From the NCBI RefSeq assembly GCF_037975245.1, contig NC_092574.1, forward strand, positions 25,898,713-25,962,712: a stretch of 64,000 nt of DNA, given 5' to 3'. How positions within the stretch are numbered: the first letter of the stretch is position 1; every line of letters begins with the position of its first letter. The stretch comes from Apostichopus japonicus. Lineage: Eukaryota > Echinodermata > Holothuroidea > Aspidochirotida > Stichopodidae. Of this stretch, positions 52,411-63,677 are shown one piece after another. Below the pieces are notes generated by a model. The model had not been told where the DNA came from and ran no database searches. It saw only the letters and a program-made list of their open reading frames with translations. The position numbers and the translations under genes are program-made.

Positions 52411-52556
52411 TTGAAAACTATATTATCATCAAGTTACCTTCTCGCCTTATGCAAACGGCTGTTCGTCACGTAACGGATGCCATGTAGTGTGGTTTCGTCA
52501 GCAAATTTAACTATGATTGATTCGTATCGTTTCGTCTGTGGTTCCTGAATTTCCAT
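34055..52556 (-). CDS. DEG/ENaC (ASC family) sodium channel subunit, gene A
   Basis: A complete ten-exon coding sequence of 446 codons: 52438-52556, 49796-50003, 48237-48440, 43092-43235, 42324-42422, 40395-40542, 38093-38149, 36764-36914, 35199-35290, 34055-34173. Phases fit throughout and the total (1341 nt) divides by three. His-Gly is at residues 25-26, TM1 near 41-60 and the FPAVTFCNYNQFR signature at about 84-96. The extracellular domain carries DMLLSCTW, TDFG, HPQGEFPL, SPGF, CGCRYY, CDCPVSC and LWPSDF. TM2 has the GAS filter at 419-421, then RRRR and a very short tail. It is a paralogue of gene B, 13 kb downstream in the same orientation. It shares exon phases with gene B but lacks its donor arrays. 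The ligand is unknown. Confidence 0.9.
34280..34830. repeat. GAGTA-rich degenerate repeat with a 144-bp duplication
   Basis: In the last intron of gene A, dense GAGTA(C/T) motifs recur. A block at about 34487-34574 is repeated at 34631-34712, offset 144 bp. Confidence 0.75.
35199..35290 (-). CDS. Gene A exon 9
   Basis: 92 bp encoding NYLEVNIFFDILGYQQIL, then QVPSYDFLALQ. The acceptor is TTAG and the donor GTAAGT. Same length and phase as gene B exon 9. Confidence 0.92.
36764..36914 (-). CDS. Gene A exon 8: CDCPVSC / LWPSDF segment
   Basis: 151 bp encoding SFSVLNIQCDCPVSCMHESY, DIKISLALWPSDFETEE and a polar end. The acceptor is GGCAG and the donor GTAAGC. It matches gene B exon 8 in length. 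Confidence 0.93.
38093..38149 (-). CDS. Gene A exon 7: 57-bp micro-exon
   Basis: Encodes PVPLCSPRQIVQCVLPAQ between split Gly and Asp codons. The acceptor is CTAG and the donor GTAAGT. The (GAT)n block begins about 80 bp upstream of its acceptor on the minus strand. Confidence 0.92.
38228..38680 (+). repeat. (GAT)n / (GGT)n trinucleotide block
   Basis: About 450 bp of GAT with GGT, GAC and CAT variants in the gene A intron before exon 7. Long poly-Met and poly-Ile frames here are artefacts of the repeat. Confidence 0.97.
39731..40128 (+). mobile_element. hAT-like MITE in gene A intron
   Basis: The element (39739-40120) has near-palindromic ends containing TAGGCGTAGGAG / CTCCTACGCCTA and an 8-bp target duplication GGCTGTAA at 39731-39738 and 40121-40128. 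Inner GGGGGG and GGGGGCTGCAGCCCCC blocks occur. It has no coding capacity. Confidence 0.88.
40395..40542 (-). CDS. Gene A exon 6: ACWFEC / FCGCRYY segment
   Basis: 148 bp encoding SLPTPYKSNC, NYSTEACWFECEAKIV and FCGCRYYKYP. The acceptor is TTGCAG and the donor GTAATT. It is one codon shorter than gene B exon 6. Confidence 0.92.
40926..41035. repeat. (TA)n tract
   Basis: Interrupted TA dinucleotides in the intron between exons 5 and 6 of gene A. Confidence 0.9.
42324..42422 (-). CDS. Gene A exon 5: HPQGEFPL / SPGFETS segment
   Basis: 99 bp, phase 0. It encodes LFVHPQGEFPLVDQLGVSFS, then PGFETSFRISDVI. The acceptor is TTCCAG and the donor GTAAGTATA, nearly the same donor as gene B exon 5 but not repeated here. 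Confidence 0.94.
43092..43235 (-). CDS. Gene A exon 4: CFTFNG / AGASQGLRLRL segment
   Basis: 144 bp, phase 0. It encodes ICFTFNGDRDSGRRLTVSQ, then AGASQGLRLRLSAEQDEYYW and GYYTAAGFK. The acceptor is CATAG and the donor GTAAGG. Confidence 0.93.
43674..43910. mobile_element. 237-bp MITE with ~49-bp terminal inverted repeats
   Basis: Ends TAAAGCCCGGGTCACAT / ATGTGACCCGGGCTTTA extend through about 49 bp with one mismatch, including TTCAACACGCGATTCAACTC. The flanking target duplication may be just TA, included in the ends. Superfamily not assigned. Confidence 0.85.
44252..44455 (+). other. Small open frame with one predicted membrane segment
   Basis: From an ATG it reads MHGIFFTSNTPYDKRFSLVP, then a hydrophobic stretch WILISALAVLATIAGLVLYA and a short end before TGA, 67 codons in all. 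Part of the hydrophobic region is duplicated out of frame at 44535-44575. It lies within the foldback region. I do not recognise the protein; it could be a transposon-carried frame or chance. Confidence 0.25.
46690..47300 (+). repeat. 122-bp tandem array, five copies
   Basis: The motif GGTTGTCTCTTATTCACAG recurs at 46780, 46902, 47024, 47146 and 47268, exactly 122 bp apart, with a diverged partial copy before it. Copies are almost identical, so the expansion is recent. On the plus strand each unit holds a splice-acceptor-like pyrimidine tract plus CACAG, antisense to gene A. It is in the intron between exons 3 and 4. Confidence 0.95.
48237..48440 (-). CDS. Gene A exon 3: finger-domain segment with TDFG
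   Basis: 204 bp, phase 0. It encodes VDIDWDYHDSLYNDNHWN, HQLEDMLLSCTWNRGEACG and NFTTTITDFG. The acceptor is TGTAG. The donor GTTGGT is unusual, but it sits at exactly the same codon as in gene B, so I keep it. Confidence 0.9.
48588..48815 (+). mobile_element. tRNA-derived SINE in gene A intron
   Basis: The head (48588-48654) has acceptor-stem partners GGAGTG/CACTCC, an A box TTAGCTCAGTGG and a B box GGTTCGAGTC. The anticodon loop appears to be eight nucleotides, unlike a working tRNA. A ~160-bp body follows, including the self-complementary CTGACTTCGGTCAG. Antisense to gene A. Confidence 0.65.
49796..50003 (-). CDS. Gene A exon 2: TM1 and post-TM1 signature
   Basis: 208 bp encoding TM1 LLWFILLISMAIWLVFGIM, KYFTYP and the signature FPAVTFCNYNQFRRS. 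The acceptor is TTTTGCAG and the donor GTGAGT. It joins exon 1 through a split Arg codon. Confidence 0.95.
50573..51345 (+). mobile_element. hAT element with transposase C-terminal remnant
   Basis: The left end CAGGCGCGGATCCAGGGGGG and right end CCTGGATCCCGCCCTG form imperfect inverted repeats of the hAT type. Inside, 50941-51132 on the plus strand reads EKSFSAVRRHKTVLRSTMGK, then ERLTALVLMN and FIEKHPRRLF, the hAT dimerisation domain at the transposase C-terminus. The catalytic part is gone. No matching target duplication is visible. This remnant supports assigning the CAGNGGCG-ended elements here to hAT. Confidence 0.8.
51633..51696 (+). mobile_element. Short hAT-end fragment
   Basis: Two hAT-like ends, CAGGCGCGGCTGG and GCATCCGCCCCTG, are only about 60 bp apart around a poly(C) run. 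Just to the left, 51530-51632 matches, inverted, the 61930-62020 region of another element (GGCGCTCCGC, ACGCTCCGCGCCAACC). Probably a deletion derivative. Confidence 0.55.
52265..52412. repeat. (CAT/CAC)n and (TA)n near gene A exon 1
   Basis: Short CATCAT/CACCAC repeats (52289-52327), then interrupted (TA)n, in the first intron just downstream of exon 1. Confidence 0.9.
52438..52556 (-). CDS. Gene A exon 1: N-terminus with His-Gly motif
   Basis: 119 bp encoding MEIQEPQTKRYESIIVKFAD, then ETTLHGIRYVTNSRLHKAR and a split Arg. The donor is GTAACT. ATG at 52554-52556 is the first Met I see before the motif. The frame is open further upstream, so a longer N-terminus or an earlier exon cannot be excluded. 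Confidence 0.88.
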
Positions 52557-55500
52557 GAGATGAATATCGGTAGATACCTTCAGGACAAATGTATACACAG
52601 ATGTCAATAGACCTACACGGTGTGCAGGAGAGGAGAATTGTGATTAAAAAGTTACTATAGGCTCTATTATATATGTATAGGTCTATATATATATATATAT
52701 ATATATGTGTATGCAAATATCCAGAAACCAAAACATGTATTCATGTACATGTAGTCAAGACATTAAGTTAATAAAGGACAACCCCTGCTGTATCTAATAA
52801 ATGTTTAACCGTCAAATGATGTGTTTATGATTTTTTCGTGTGTCGATTGATGACATTTTAATGTACTCACAAAAGAATGAAAAGAGAAACTCGAGTCATT
52901 TATCTAACAGCCCATGAAAGGAATAGTGCAGTGAACTCACCTCAAAGGCACACTGCATATATTTACTCATTGTAAAGAAGAAGGGGGAAAAAGGAGGAAA
53001 TAACAAACAGTGGCGTTTACATGAGGATGGTTTCAACACGCAATTGAATACAATATAAAGGTCCTCAGTAATTTAGCATCCTAAATATCATAACAGTTTA
53101 ACCCAAGGTACTTTCCTGGAAGGTGGCCCTTAACGAGTGCAAATTATTTTCAAGTAATGACATGGGTTTATGTAAACAATGTTAGTCCGAAGTAGGAAAA
53201 CTGTTTTGATGGAGGACGGGGAGAGGGGAGGGTGAGGGGAGGACAGTAGAGTCTAAAGGTGTTTCATACATGAGTGTTTATTACTTAACATTCAAGCATA
53301 AGAAAAAACTGAGGACCAGTTAATATGCTTATTTGTATATAATAGCTTATACGGGAACTATGAATCCATTTGGACTAAGGCAGACGCACCAATAAACTCA
53401 CTGTTGGTAACTTATCATAATCAATCCAGAAATAATCGCTTCATTTCTGTATATTAAGACAGTGGCGTCGAGGGCCATGCCGGACCCGGCAGGGGACAAT
53501 TATGATACCTGGCCTATATATGTTAGAGGTCATCTCATGCTTTGTATTTAGACCAAGATAGAGGTGGCTTTTATACACTTTTCCACATTCAAATAGAACT
53601 GATCGAATGGAAGTGGCAAACAGACCGGAGACAACAGCAAATATACTTCTCTGCATATTTATATTTACTTTATATGTTTAAACATATAGTGTAATGTACC
53701 GCACATCATGCATGGCAAACACCATATAAAGTTAAACCAGCTAAATTATTTGGATTCGTTCCAACCGTTTACCTATCCCATCATGCAATTTACACTTAAA
53801 CACTACATAACAAATGATTGAGTAAGTCAAAATCATACTTTACAATACAATCTGACAAAGATGAAAGCATATAATCAATAGACTGTAAAACTGTAATGTC
53901 AACATTATCCCTTCTTCTTGCATTAATTACAATGACAATGTCATGTACACGTCAGTTTGCTACTCAATACGACCATGAGGCTTTGTTACACAGTCAAAGT
54001 ATTTGTGTATACCTTCGGTACGTTGTTTCTTTTTTTTTCTTTTTTCCTCAATTTTATTTCGATGCCATTGTCAATTAAATTAGGCTATGACCGAAGAGTG
54101 AACGATAAAAAGTAATCTTCTTGTCAAGTTTTGTTTAACGGTCGTCTAGTGTACACATTCATGAGCAACAATAAGCTTTTAGATCTGTAGGCCTACAGCA
54201 CGTCCACAAATATAGTAATAAATCCAGCAGGTTAATTGGCATGGGCATATTGGAATCAGAGCTTAGGTTGTTGCTATCATTAGTATTGTTTCAGCTGCAT
54301 TGTGGGTATAAGAATAAATGCTTCATAGCTCTTTCGTGGGCATTGCATAATATTATCAGCATGGCTGATTCAGGTGAGACGATGTGATGCAATGATATCA
54401 TTTTGGAACTGAACGGCAATCTCCAACTTTATATATAAACTGCAATGATGACATTAGCGAACAAAACCAAACAAAAGTGATGTGAGGTATACATAAGTAC
54501 TTCTTGAAATAAATGATGTGTAACGCCAGTTTATTGGATTAATAATGTTCCACTATGTATCGTAAGGTCAAATAGATAGGCCTAGATATTATCATTGTAT
54601 CTAACATACGTTGTGGCAATAACGCGGAATGATATAGTGGAATATTTTACTTGGGTGATGGTGAGAATTAAGAAGCGCTATAGTGATATAGCAGCAGATC
54701 CCGTACCGTATACATATTGCCAATTAAATACCAATAAAACCACCGGTTAAGAGAGTCTTTAAGCAACAACTACGATGTACTGTACAAGCAAAGAGTGCAT
54801 GGGTGTCAATTATGGCTACCAATAGAACAGGAGATAGGATATGATGTGCTGGTATAGTCAAAGTACTAATATAGTGCATTACATGTGCAGATATACAAAT
54901 TGTCGGTGCAAATGTATAGGCTATATATATGAAAACAAGCAATCTTGGCGTTGAATGTGTCCGTTACGTTGCTTCAGCTGTTTTGCAGCAATTATGAAAT
55001 CACTTAGGGAATAAGAAAGGATCTTCAAGAGTAGAGAATGTTCTTATATTCATATAGGTGCCTTCATTTAGGGATACTATAAAAGTCTCGAGTTGGAAAA
55101 GTTCAACAAAATATGAAATGAAGAAAATGATTAATTATTAAGTCAGTCTATATAGGATACATATATACCATATGCATTAATGCACTTATTCGTGTTATTA
55201 ATTCAAGTTAAGTTTGCAATGTTCTGCTTCCTTGTGAGAATGCTCCGTATTGGCCTATATATAAAACGGTTAGCAAATGAGACACTTTTTGAGCGGCTCT
55301 TTGTTTTCTTATTCTAAATCGTCAGTTATGTATGTTAGATGTATGTTAGATGTATGTTAGATGCATGTAATTGAATTTTACCAGATATCTGGAGGAAAAT
55401 TCGCTTCAAACGGGTCATGTTTGAAACGTACGGTACTCGTTAAATTTGTGTGCAGTAAGATAGATATACGAAGTCATATACCGAAGAATATTTGATAAAA

Positions 55501-58097
55501 TCGTACACTGCAGTATATATTGATCTAACACAGGTAAACTTTATATACCTGAATTACTGTACACCAATCCTATAAATATGAACAAATCAAGGAAAACTAT
55601 TAAAACTGTACCTGCCTTATTAGATGACTTACATTAATATATGACATTTAAGAGGCGTCAAGAGGGTCAGGTGAGGTCAGGGGGGCCAGGTGAAGCCTCG
55701 GGGACATTTACTGTATGTCACCGGTCCGCCTATGGATCAGTCTTGGGCATTCATATTGGTCTATATATGCATTCATATAGGCGTTTGAAGATTCTTATTT
55801 CTGGTAGACGGAATTAGTTCCTGCAGTTAGATTCGTCCTTAACCCACCAGGCACCGAGGCACGGTAGTGTATAACTCACCCCACCCAACCCCACCCCATT
55901 CCACCCCAACACAATACCACTTTTGTTAGGCCTGCTTTAGATAAGCGTAGTGAGCAACAAATATTTTGTATGAAATTTCCATATTGAGACCTGTTTATTT
56001 TCCTTTTCATTTAAATGAAAGCATATACTTTAATAATACCACGATATATAGGGACTCGTCCATATTCTTTTGTACTCATGATACCGGAAATAAATCTAAT
56101 TCGTGTTATATACTATGCATGATGGACATATGGTTCTCTATATGAGTAACACGTAGCCTATACCGATGATTATGAAAGTACGGATACTCAGCCATCAAAC
56201 ATATATGTCAGAAGATTCGAAAAGTGTGTTCAGCATGAGTGGAAGAATATATGCGGGCAATAACGATGGTATGTTTATATTAAATTCCTCGTGGGTTAAA
56301 GTACCGTGTGTTACGTAGGCATCGCTGTTCAATGACATATGTACATCAATGTCTTTATATCTATATGATTGTCATAATATGGATGCTACAAAAACTAAAA
56401 ACACAAAAATTTATATATCCGTATGACTCGATTCAATTATTCCCCCTGTGTGGTTAAATCACGTGGGTGTGCAAATTTCATTTTCATGAACTTCGGATCA
56501 GGGTCCTAGCCACGGGTGGAGGGGAGGGGGAGCACCGGGATACGATATAGTTCGATTTATTTATTAAGCTTTCGTATATACAAATTATGTGGTGGTCTTA
56601 CCTTTCTCAAGGATATATAAAGGATTGAACGATAGACAATAAAATTGAGGGTGGGTGGGCCATGTGGACTTCTTCAGACTCTCTTTACACCTAAAATGGC
56701 TTACATTTTATAACACGCATACACAAAGTCGTATACACTGGCAGAGATGTAGATAAAATGATAGAAAAGTTAGCAGTATTTTACATCTAAGCACTTTTAT
56801 CTAACACAAATGTCTCTAGACCCCCTATAACGCGATGGACATCAACCAATTCATGTGCTCTCTCCCCCGCCCCACCCCACAGAAAATCGAACTCCGGTTA
56901 CGGGCCTGCTGCAGCCTATACAGGCACTGCCTCTGTTAATAAGCATTGGCTGTAGTCATTGATCGGGAGTGATCAGGTATATACGTGTAATCATGCCTGC
57001 AGTGCTCCATAGCTACTAATAACTAATACATTGATATTACATGTGCAGACGGTTAACGGTAAGGAGAAGTCGGTATCTATAGTAGTGCCCCGCATAGTGC
57101 AGCATGCGTCATGACCAAGAATGTATCCACGGAACAAAGTATATTATTCGGGTTTGGTCGGATCGCATAGGCCTACATGTATAAGCATAACCTCCCACGT
57201 ATGCGCGATATTTGGAAACGGCTGATAGCGTTAATTGCATATATACTTCATTGTTTAATGATGCGGTAACAATAACAATTCTGGATTAAATCCTTCATCG
57301 CACAAAAAAAGATATAAATTATTTCTACAATCATCTAAGCTTTCACTGAATGAAGGCTTAGAGCAGAGTTTGTCAATGGGCGATCCGCGGACCATCCTCT
57401 CGAAAACTTTCAATTCAACGCCGTTTGTAGTAATAATCATCGTCATCGCCGTCGTCGTCGTCGTCATCGTCGCCATCGTCATCATCATTATCACCATCAC
57501 TATCGACCATCGACCATCGGCCATCGACCATCATCATCATCATTATTATGTATTGATGTTTTTTTAAATTTTGTTTGTCCGTTATCACATTATGTAAGGA
57601 ATGTGCGGTTGTCAGTATAGGCTTGCTGTAAATGTTAACCTCATACTCGTACCACGGGCTATTGCACATTTAGCAAACGCATATTTTCAATGGCATAGTA
57701 GATTTACAATGCAACAGTATATGCTACAATTTACAGCGCACTAAATTAGGGAAGCCCATAATGCAGGCGGTAGACTGGAAATAAGGTTGGGACCTTACAA
57801 TGCATGAAAAAACAAACATGGACCGAATAGCCAAAACCGGAGAAATTGTGGATCTTCTACTGTCTCAAATTATTACTTAGCAAGCGCATATACCTTTATA
57901 AGGAGACCTTATAATGTACCTGTTGGGTTCGGAAAATGGGTTGATAAAACAAACATAACAACTAAACTATAAACGCACTGAAGCATGGCAATCTATACAG
58001 ACAAATTGACTGAACTGAACGGACTTACTTAAATTGAAGAGATATAATGCTGGTGATAATACGGTGTGACAGTGACCATGGTTAAGCATTATACATG
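52557..58097. other. Intergenic region upstream of gene A
   Basis: No domain-bearing frames. It contains (TA)n at 52685-52706, a C-rich run CCCCACCCAACCCCACCCC at about 55878, and a triplet repeat at 57430-57548. The gene A promoter and 5' untranslated exons, if any, should lie near its left edge, but I cannot place them. Confidence 0.45.
57430..57548 (+). repeat. (ATC/GTC)n trinucleotide repeat
   Basis: Mixed CATCGTC, GTCGTC and CATCAT units with a short ATCGACC subarray. Poly-Asp and poly-Val frames are artefacts. Confidence 0.93.
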
Positions 58098-59314
58098 CAG
58101 GGACGTAGCTAAGGCCTGATGATTGGGGGGGGTGTAGTGGCTGAAATTCCAACTGGATGGGTTTTGGAGCCAGAAAATTCCGACTGCTGCCTTGTACCCC
58201 CCCCCCCCCCCGCACTAATCGTCAACGATACGGTCAGTGTCAGTCAGACACCCTATCTCTCGCGACTGCACTTATGTTCCGAACTTTTTTCGATACATTT
58301 GTACCTTATGGGGCAAAGTTTTTGCTTATGTTGATGGCACTTTTAAGCTTCCGTAGATTAGCATTGGTGTTTTAATTGTATACCGTAGAGACAATGTATA
58401 TACCCCAACGACGTAGCCAATAGTTTGAAAGAGGGAGCACCTTTTGCGATTGATATGGGGGAGGGGTCTAAGGGGAGGGGTCTAAGGGGAGGGGTCTCCC
58501 CCTCCCCTTTGAGATATTTTTGAACAATTGAAGGTCCTTAGATGCGATCTGGTGCAATTTGTTGCCAGTTTCATCATTATCATATGATATCATATTATCA
58601 GCAGATTTTGTTTCCTGTTCGAATTCTTTTACATGTTCTTTTACATAATATACCAGAAATACATTTGACGAACTTAACTGATGGACAATATAAACTTTCA
58701 TATTTTTTAAGACAGCCAGATGTGCAGTGGCGTAAAAACAAATATTGTTATCGCCGTGTATTAGCAGTGTAATAACAACAGTTTTTAAACATATTTTGCG
58801 ACACTGAAAGGGGGGAGCAGTCGCTCCCCTGCTCTCCCTGGCTACGTCCCTGTATATCCTGAACTTACTTGAAGCTAGCGAACAGGGTCGACCCACCCAA
58901 TAGCAAAATGAATACATAAATTATCCGAATTGAAGCTGGCGAACGTTGTATTTTTTTTAGAGTATTCAAAATCATAAAAAGTTTTGTATGGTGGAGTATA
59001 AGGATCGCGAGATACAATTTCTCAATGTGACGAGGAAATCGTGGTAAATATGACTGATTAAAGGTCAATTTTGATCGAAAATTTTATGCCACTCACAAAT
59101 TACAAGAACATATGAAAATAAGAGTGCGACAGTCAGAAAAATTAGAGTGCGACAGTCGGAAATTCCGAATTGAAGCTGTCGACAGTCGGAAATTCCGACA
59201 GTCGGAAATTCCGACTGTCGCACTCAAATTTCCCAACTATCGTCATTTTTACCAAGATTGGGGGGGTGAGACACCCCCCACACCCCCCCCTCTAGCGACG
59301 TCCCTGTATACATG
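58090..59314. mobile_element. Composite hAT-like element, ~1.2 kb
   Basis: The left end CAGGGACGTAGC (58098) and right end CGACGTCCCTG (to 59306) are inverted partners, flanked by an 8-bp direct repeat TATACATG at 58090-58097 and 59307-59314. Another pair of related ends (ACGACGTAGCC near 58410 and GGCTACGTCCCTG to 58853) suggests a nested element, with a region related to the 25463-25834 MITE. At 59128-59226 copies of GACAGTCGGAAATTCCGA form a hairpin. No transposase was recognised. Confidence 0.8.
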
Positions 59315-61500
59315 TAGTAAATATATTGCCTTGTTTGTGTCTAAACTATATCATGTTTATTGTTTGTCAACTTTTGCATGTTAACGAAATGTCATAAATT
59401 GTTATTCTGTACTCTCAGGGCATTACCGTAGTAAAATGCATGATCGAGTCCGTCGTTAAGGTGCTTCATGCATACATGAACTAGAGAGTAATACTTTCCT
59501 AATGGTATCTCAGTTCTATTCACTCCCCCCCCCCCCCCGCCCCTCCCTCCATCCCTTCCCGCCCCACCAGCTTCTGGCTCAAGTAAAGAAACACGGTAAA
59601 TTACTCATTGCAAGGCTGCTATCCGTTCTGCTGTAAATTGAATCTATTTTTCAAGAAAGTTCACACACAAAAATCAGTCTCTGTATATCGACTAAAAGTA
59701 TATATCATATTACCGGAAAATTAACTCACATTTGTTTCATAAAGTAACGGACTGTCAACAGATGTTAATTAAATGTGCCTACTATAGCGATAATATAGAA
59801 ATGTGATTTTTACATAATACATAAACCATGGGAAATATCGCAGAACTATGATAGAGTATACTGTACATCTTTATATAAACATATCTACGTAGGATACGCT
59901 ATAACGGTCACACTGTGACAACATATACTAAACACTGATGTGGTGATCTCGAAAGATAAAACCGATCTAAATGAAACATATTTACTTACTTGTCGATTCA
60001 GAAAATGCTAACTACATTGAAGCCGTAAGGATCCTGTTTTGACAACCGAGAAGAAATTTCTCCAAATTACAAACGAAAGTGTTATATCGGCAGCACGTCT
60101 ACTGTCTAATATAAGAACTACAATGGTGCTAATTTTGTTACGGCATTTACAATGCCCCACAGATGTCTTGAAGCCGTACCAGCAAATTTAAGACAAGACA
60201 TTGAGCGATTAGAAGTCGGTAATGCGCGATGTGATAATACTGTTAAGAAAAAAACACAGCAGGCGATAAATATAAGGACCTTGCCGAAACAAGATGACAG
60301 AAAGGTGGAGATATATTATTGACTGCACTAACGCACGGCATCTGCTCATAAACTATCGACAGCATAGTCAGTGAACGCGAGTGACTATAAAACTATTTAT
60401 CACCTTCGTTAACACGATGAACCGAGGGTGATAATGAGTATCGGCTCATCACATTGATCTGTGTCAAATGCTCGTCTGTAATTTAACGATTAGCCTACAC
60501 CGCCCTAATTCCAATAAAAACATTCTTGTACGAAATTAAATGGCCTGATTATTTTCATGTGCTTTTTATGTATGCATTGAGTAGATCACAACTTAAGCCA
60601 TTGCCGTGGTACAAAGTTACGGCAAAATGGCATCGGGCATAATTACCGTACCAAACCAGTCTCCGCATGGGCCCATCTAATATGTAGATTCCGCAGAAGA
60701 CCCTGTAATAAACAGGTGAACCTCAGTGTGCATGCATAACATAAATTACTTCTTAAATAATACACCCTCCCCGCCCCCTCTCCCCTCCCCGGTTATCCTC
60801 CCACTCGCGAAAGAATCCTACAATGCATAAATATATCAATCATTTCGAATATTATGCAGACGATATGACAGGTATTTGTACCTCTTTCTAAACCCTTGTT
60901 CGGCTAAACCAGGTACTTTAATTTGTACTTGAAAACGTATCCGGGTCCTTCACTTCCATCCCCCCTCACCCCTTCCGTGTACTAACCCCCCCTCTTCCAC
61001 TTTGATTAACAGCCAGTATAAACACCGATAGCTTATATGTATGTTCAATAATGATCTCTTTTTGGATAAAAGTAAAAGTGAAATGATATTAATATGTTGA
61101 GGTAAAATTGCATCAGAAACATTTCTAGGTTCAGTGCAGTTTACTGTATGACGCAAGTGAAACGCTTTGAGGAAGTTAGCAATGCACTGTAATTAGTTCA
61201 TTGTACTGATCATTTTCTCGCACCGAGTTTGAAATGTAATGTCCGTGATGTTAAATGGACTGGTGGGTGAAATAAGCCAAGTGAAACATTATAAAGATCC
61301 GTGTGTTGTTTAGTTAAAGGACGCCACACAGATGTACACGAGTGGAGGAAGATATTCTTATCAGGTTGGCATATGGGATTAACTTACAGGGGGTGGGGTA
61401 GGGGAACGGGGAGGGTAGGGACGGGAGGGGACGGGAAGGGGTAGAATATGCCGATGCACGAATGCAATATCATGGAGCTATTCCGTAATAAATGTGTAAT
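59315..61500. other. Intergenic region, no gene recognised
   Basis: AT-rich with C-rich tracts (about 59525-59570, 60769-60800) and a G-rich stretch (61390-61440). No frame with recognisable domains. Confidence 0.5.
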
Positions 61501-62176
61501 GACCTATTCAAGGGCGGCGGAAGCACTTTTAATCTGGGGGGGGGGGCACCGACATCAAAGGGCACTTTGCAGAAATTCGATTCGACTGATGCAGCCTTAT
61601 ATTAAGTACCCTTTATAACTCTTATTGTATTATCTTATTTGCGTATACACATCACTCCATCAAGCCCCCCCCCCCCCCCCCTCAAGGAAAATATGCATAT
61701 AGCTCTGCAATATCCAATGAACAAATTGGGAAACAAGGAACAAGTTTTCTTTTGAGACAGAATGAGGTGAAATCATGCTAGTTGCCAATGTAGGAATCTT
61801 CCGAATTAGAGTTTATTTCTTGTTAATATCTTAACAAATTTTTGCCATTCGAAATAGCTCTGAGTTTGACCAACAGTAATTCATTAAGAGTCAGGGGCGT
61901 AGCCAGGATTTGGAAAGTTGTATGCACGACTATCTGAGCGGAGCGCCACCATCAGTTGGCGCGGAGCGTACTAGAAATTTTTTGGTTTTACGAACCCCTC
62001 AGATGGCCGGAAACGGCCCTTCCCGAGTGTTCATTCTGGTTCCCTGGCCTCTAATTGCTAACTTGGGACACCTCAATTTTTATGTAGAAAAAGGGCACAT
62101 TTTTAACCTGAGGAAAAGTGGGGGGGGGGCACGTGCCCCCTGTGCCCCCCCCGGTTCCGCCGCCCTTGGACCTATT
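61501..62176. mobile_element. hAT-like composite element, ~660 bp
   Basis: The ends CAAGGGCGGCGGAA (61509) and TTCCGCCGCCCTTG (to 62168) are perfect inverted repeats. They are flanked by an 8-bp target duplication GACCTATT at 61501-61508 and 62169-62176. An internal CAGGGGCGTAGCCAGG at 61894 is another hAT-type end, so the element may be nested or chimeric. Poly(G) and poly(C) tracts are present and no protein is encoded. Confidence 0.88.
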
Positions 62177-63319
62177 CCAATGGCAGTAATCTGAGAACAA
62201 GATCACCTCCAACTTAATGTGGACTGTTCGGTTCGTTTCATGTTAAGGCAGTATATTTCTGATGTTATGCATGTTTGCTATATATACTTAAGTTTATGTG
62301 AGTTTTTTTTTAAAGGATTGTAACATTCACAGAGCATTAAAACCGTCCAGTCCTTTGCTAAATATGATCTGCAGAAGATTGTATAACATTGTATTGCATC
62401 AAACAGGCATACTCATAACTACGTATATCTTATACATATATTGCTCTAAGCAACAACGACAACAAAAGAAGAAGAAGAAATGTCGTTCATGAATCTTCAG
62501 AAATCAACTCCAGTAGATATAAGTAAACATCAAATCATTATATAAATAAACAAATACCGCAGTGTATTTACCTTCCTTAGTTGGAGGAATGGTTCGTACA
62601 CAATTATATCAATGCTTATTTTAACAGTTACAAATAATTTGTGTGTGCATGTGATGCATGCTAAGGACACAAGCCCAAACCATCATCTTTAATTTATATC
62701 ACAGAGACCTTTGTAGTGAACAACTTTCCCAAACCACTAAGAAAAATCTTGTACCGATTGGAAGATATCCTAGTTTAAAATTTGTGTCTGAAAGCTGTCA
62801 ATTTGACAATGTTTTAAAAGTTAATCTGTGATGTCGCAGTGCCTCAAGGATCTGAACCTTTAAAAAAATTCTTTGTCTTATTTTCATATCTTAAAGTTAT
62901 AATGTTAACAATGTTGACAATGAAATCAGTGTCATCATTATGTCATGTTAAAAGCATTAATATTGTGGATGCAGCGTGTAATACCATCTCCATTACAGAA
63001 AAATAAACATTTTAATAGTAAATAAAAGAAGAAACATAAATTCAATTAAGCATAGGCTCGATAATATCATATCATTTGATATCATACAAAATGAAGGCCT
63101 ATTTTGGTCTTAGAATTATTCCAAATTAAACTATACATATGAAATCGACTTATGTTTATATCTTACTTTGGGAAGGGTATTTATTTATAGTCAAGCAACG
63201 ACTTACGAATGTTTGTTGGACTGTTGAGTCTCGTAGAGTCGCACACAGTGGCTAGGGGAAAGTTGATGAGGTCGAATTCAAGGGCTCTTGTAATTCTATG
63301 ATGACACCTGTGAAGTCAA
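62177..63319. other. Region upstream of the RAP1-like gene
   Basis: AT-rich with no recognised gene or repeat family. It should contain the promoter and 5' untranslated region of the gene starting at 63320. No TATA box or other element could be placed with confidence. Confidence 0.45.
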
Positions 63320-63677
63320 ATGGCGGCAGACGGTTCAAAAGAAAGCGAACCGAAATTTATTTTCATCTCAGATGACGGCGATGCATTAACATTCTTCATA
63401 AGACCATCGGAGACTAAATCTCGATTACGGCCGCTCATTGAGGTACTTATTTTTCTGAAAACATGTGGAAACGAATAGAATGGCTTAATTTGGAAAACGA
63501 CCGTAGCATCACTATCCATTCCAAGTATACTTTGAACAATAACCAGTTACACGAAATGAGTAACTGTGTCCTTCTGTCCTGTTTCAATTTTGTAATCTCT
63601 CTTTCTAAATTCCATATTCAACAGAACGCTGGGGGACTGGTTACAAGCAAAGCAAGACAAGGTGATGATGTCATCAG
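63320..63677 (+). CDS. TERF2IP: RAP1 (TERF2IP-like) shelterin protein, first two exons; runs past the window
   Basis: Exon 1 (63320-63442) reads MAADGSKESEPKFIFISDDG, then DALTFFIRPSETKSRLRPLI and E, ending at GTACTT. Exon 2 (63625-63677) starts after CAACAG and reads NAGGLVTSKARQGDDVI, ending in phase 2 at GTAGGT. This matches the N-terminal BRCT domain of animal RAP1: a start 'F-x-x-DDG-x-x-x-F-(Y/F)-(V/I)-RPS-x-x-K-x-RL-x-x-LI' followed by 'GGG-x-V'. In vertebrates RAP1 binds TRF2 at telomeres and also affects transcription. The Myb and C-terminal domains would lie beyond 64000. The ATG is the first in frame. Confidence 0.8.

Noticed and set aside
58468..58917. 149-codon frame on the minus strand
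   Set aside because: It spans the internal part and one end of the hAT-like composite element, with no transposase motifs. Likely chance.
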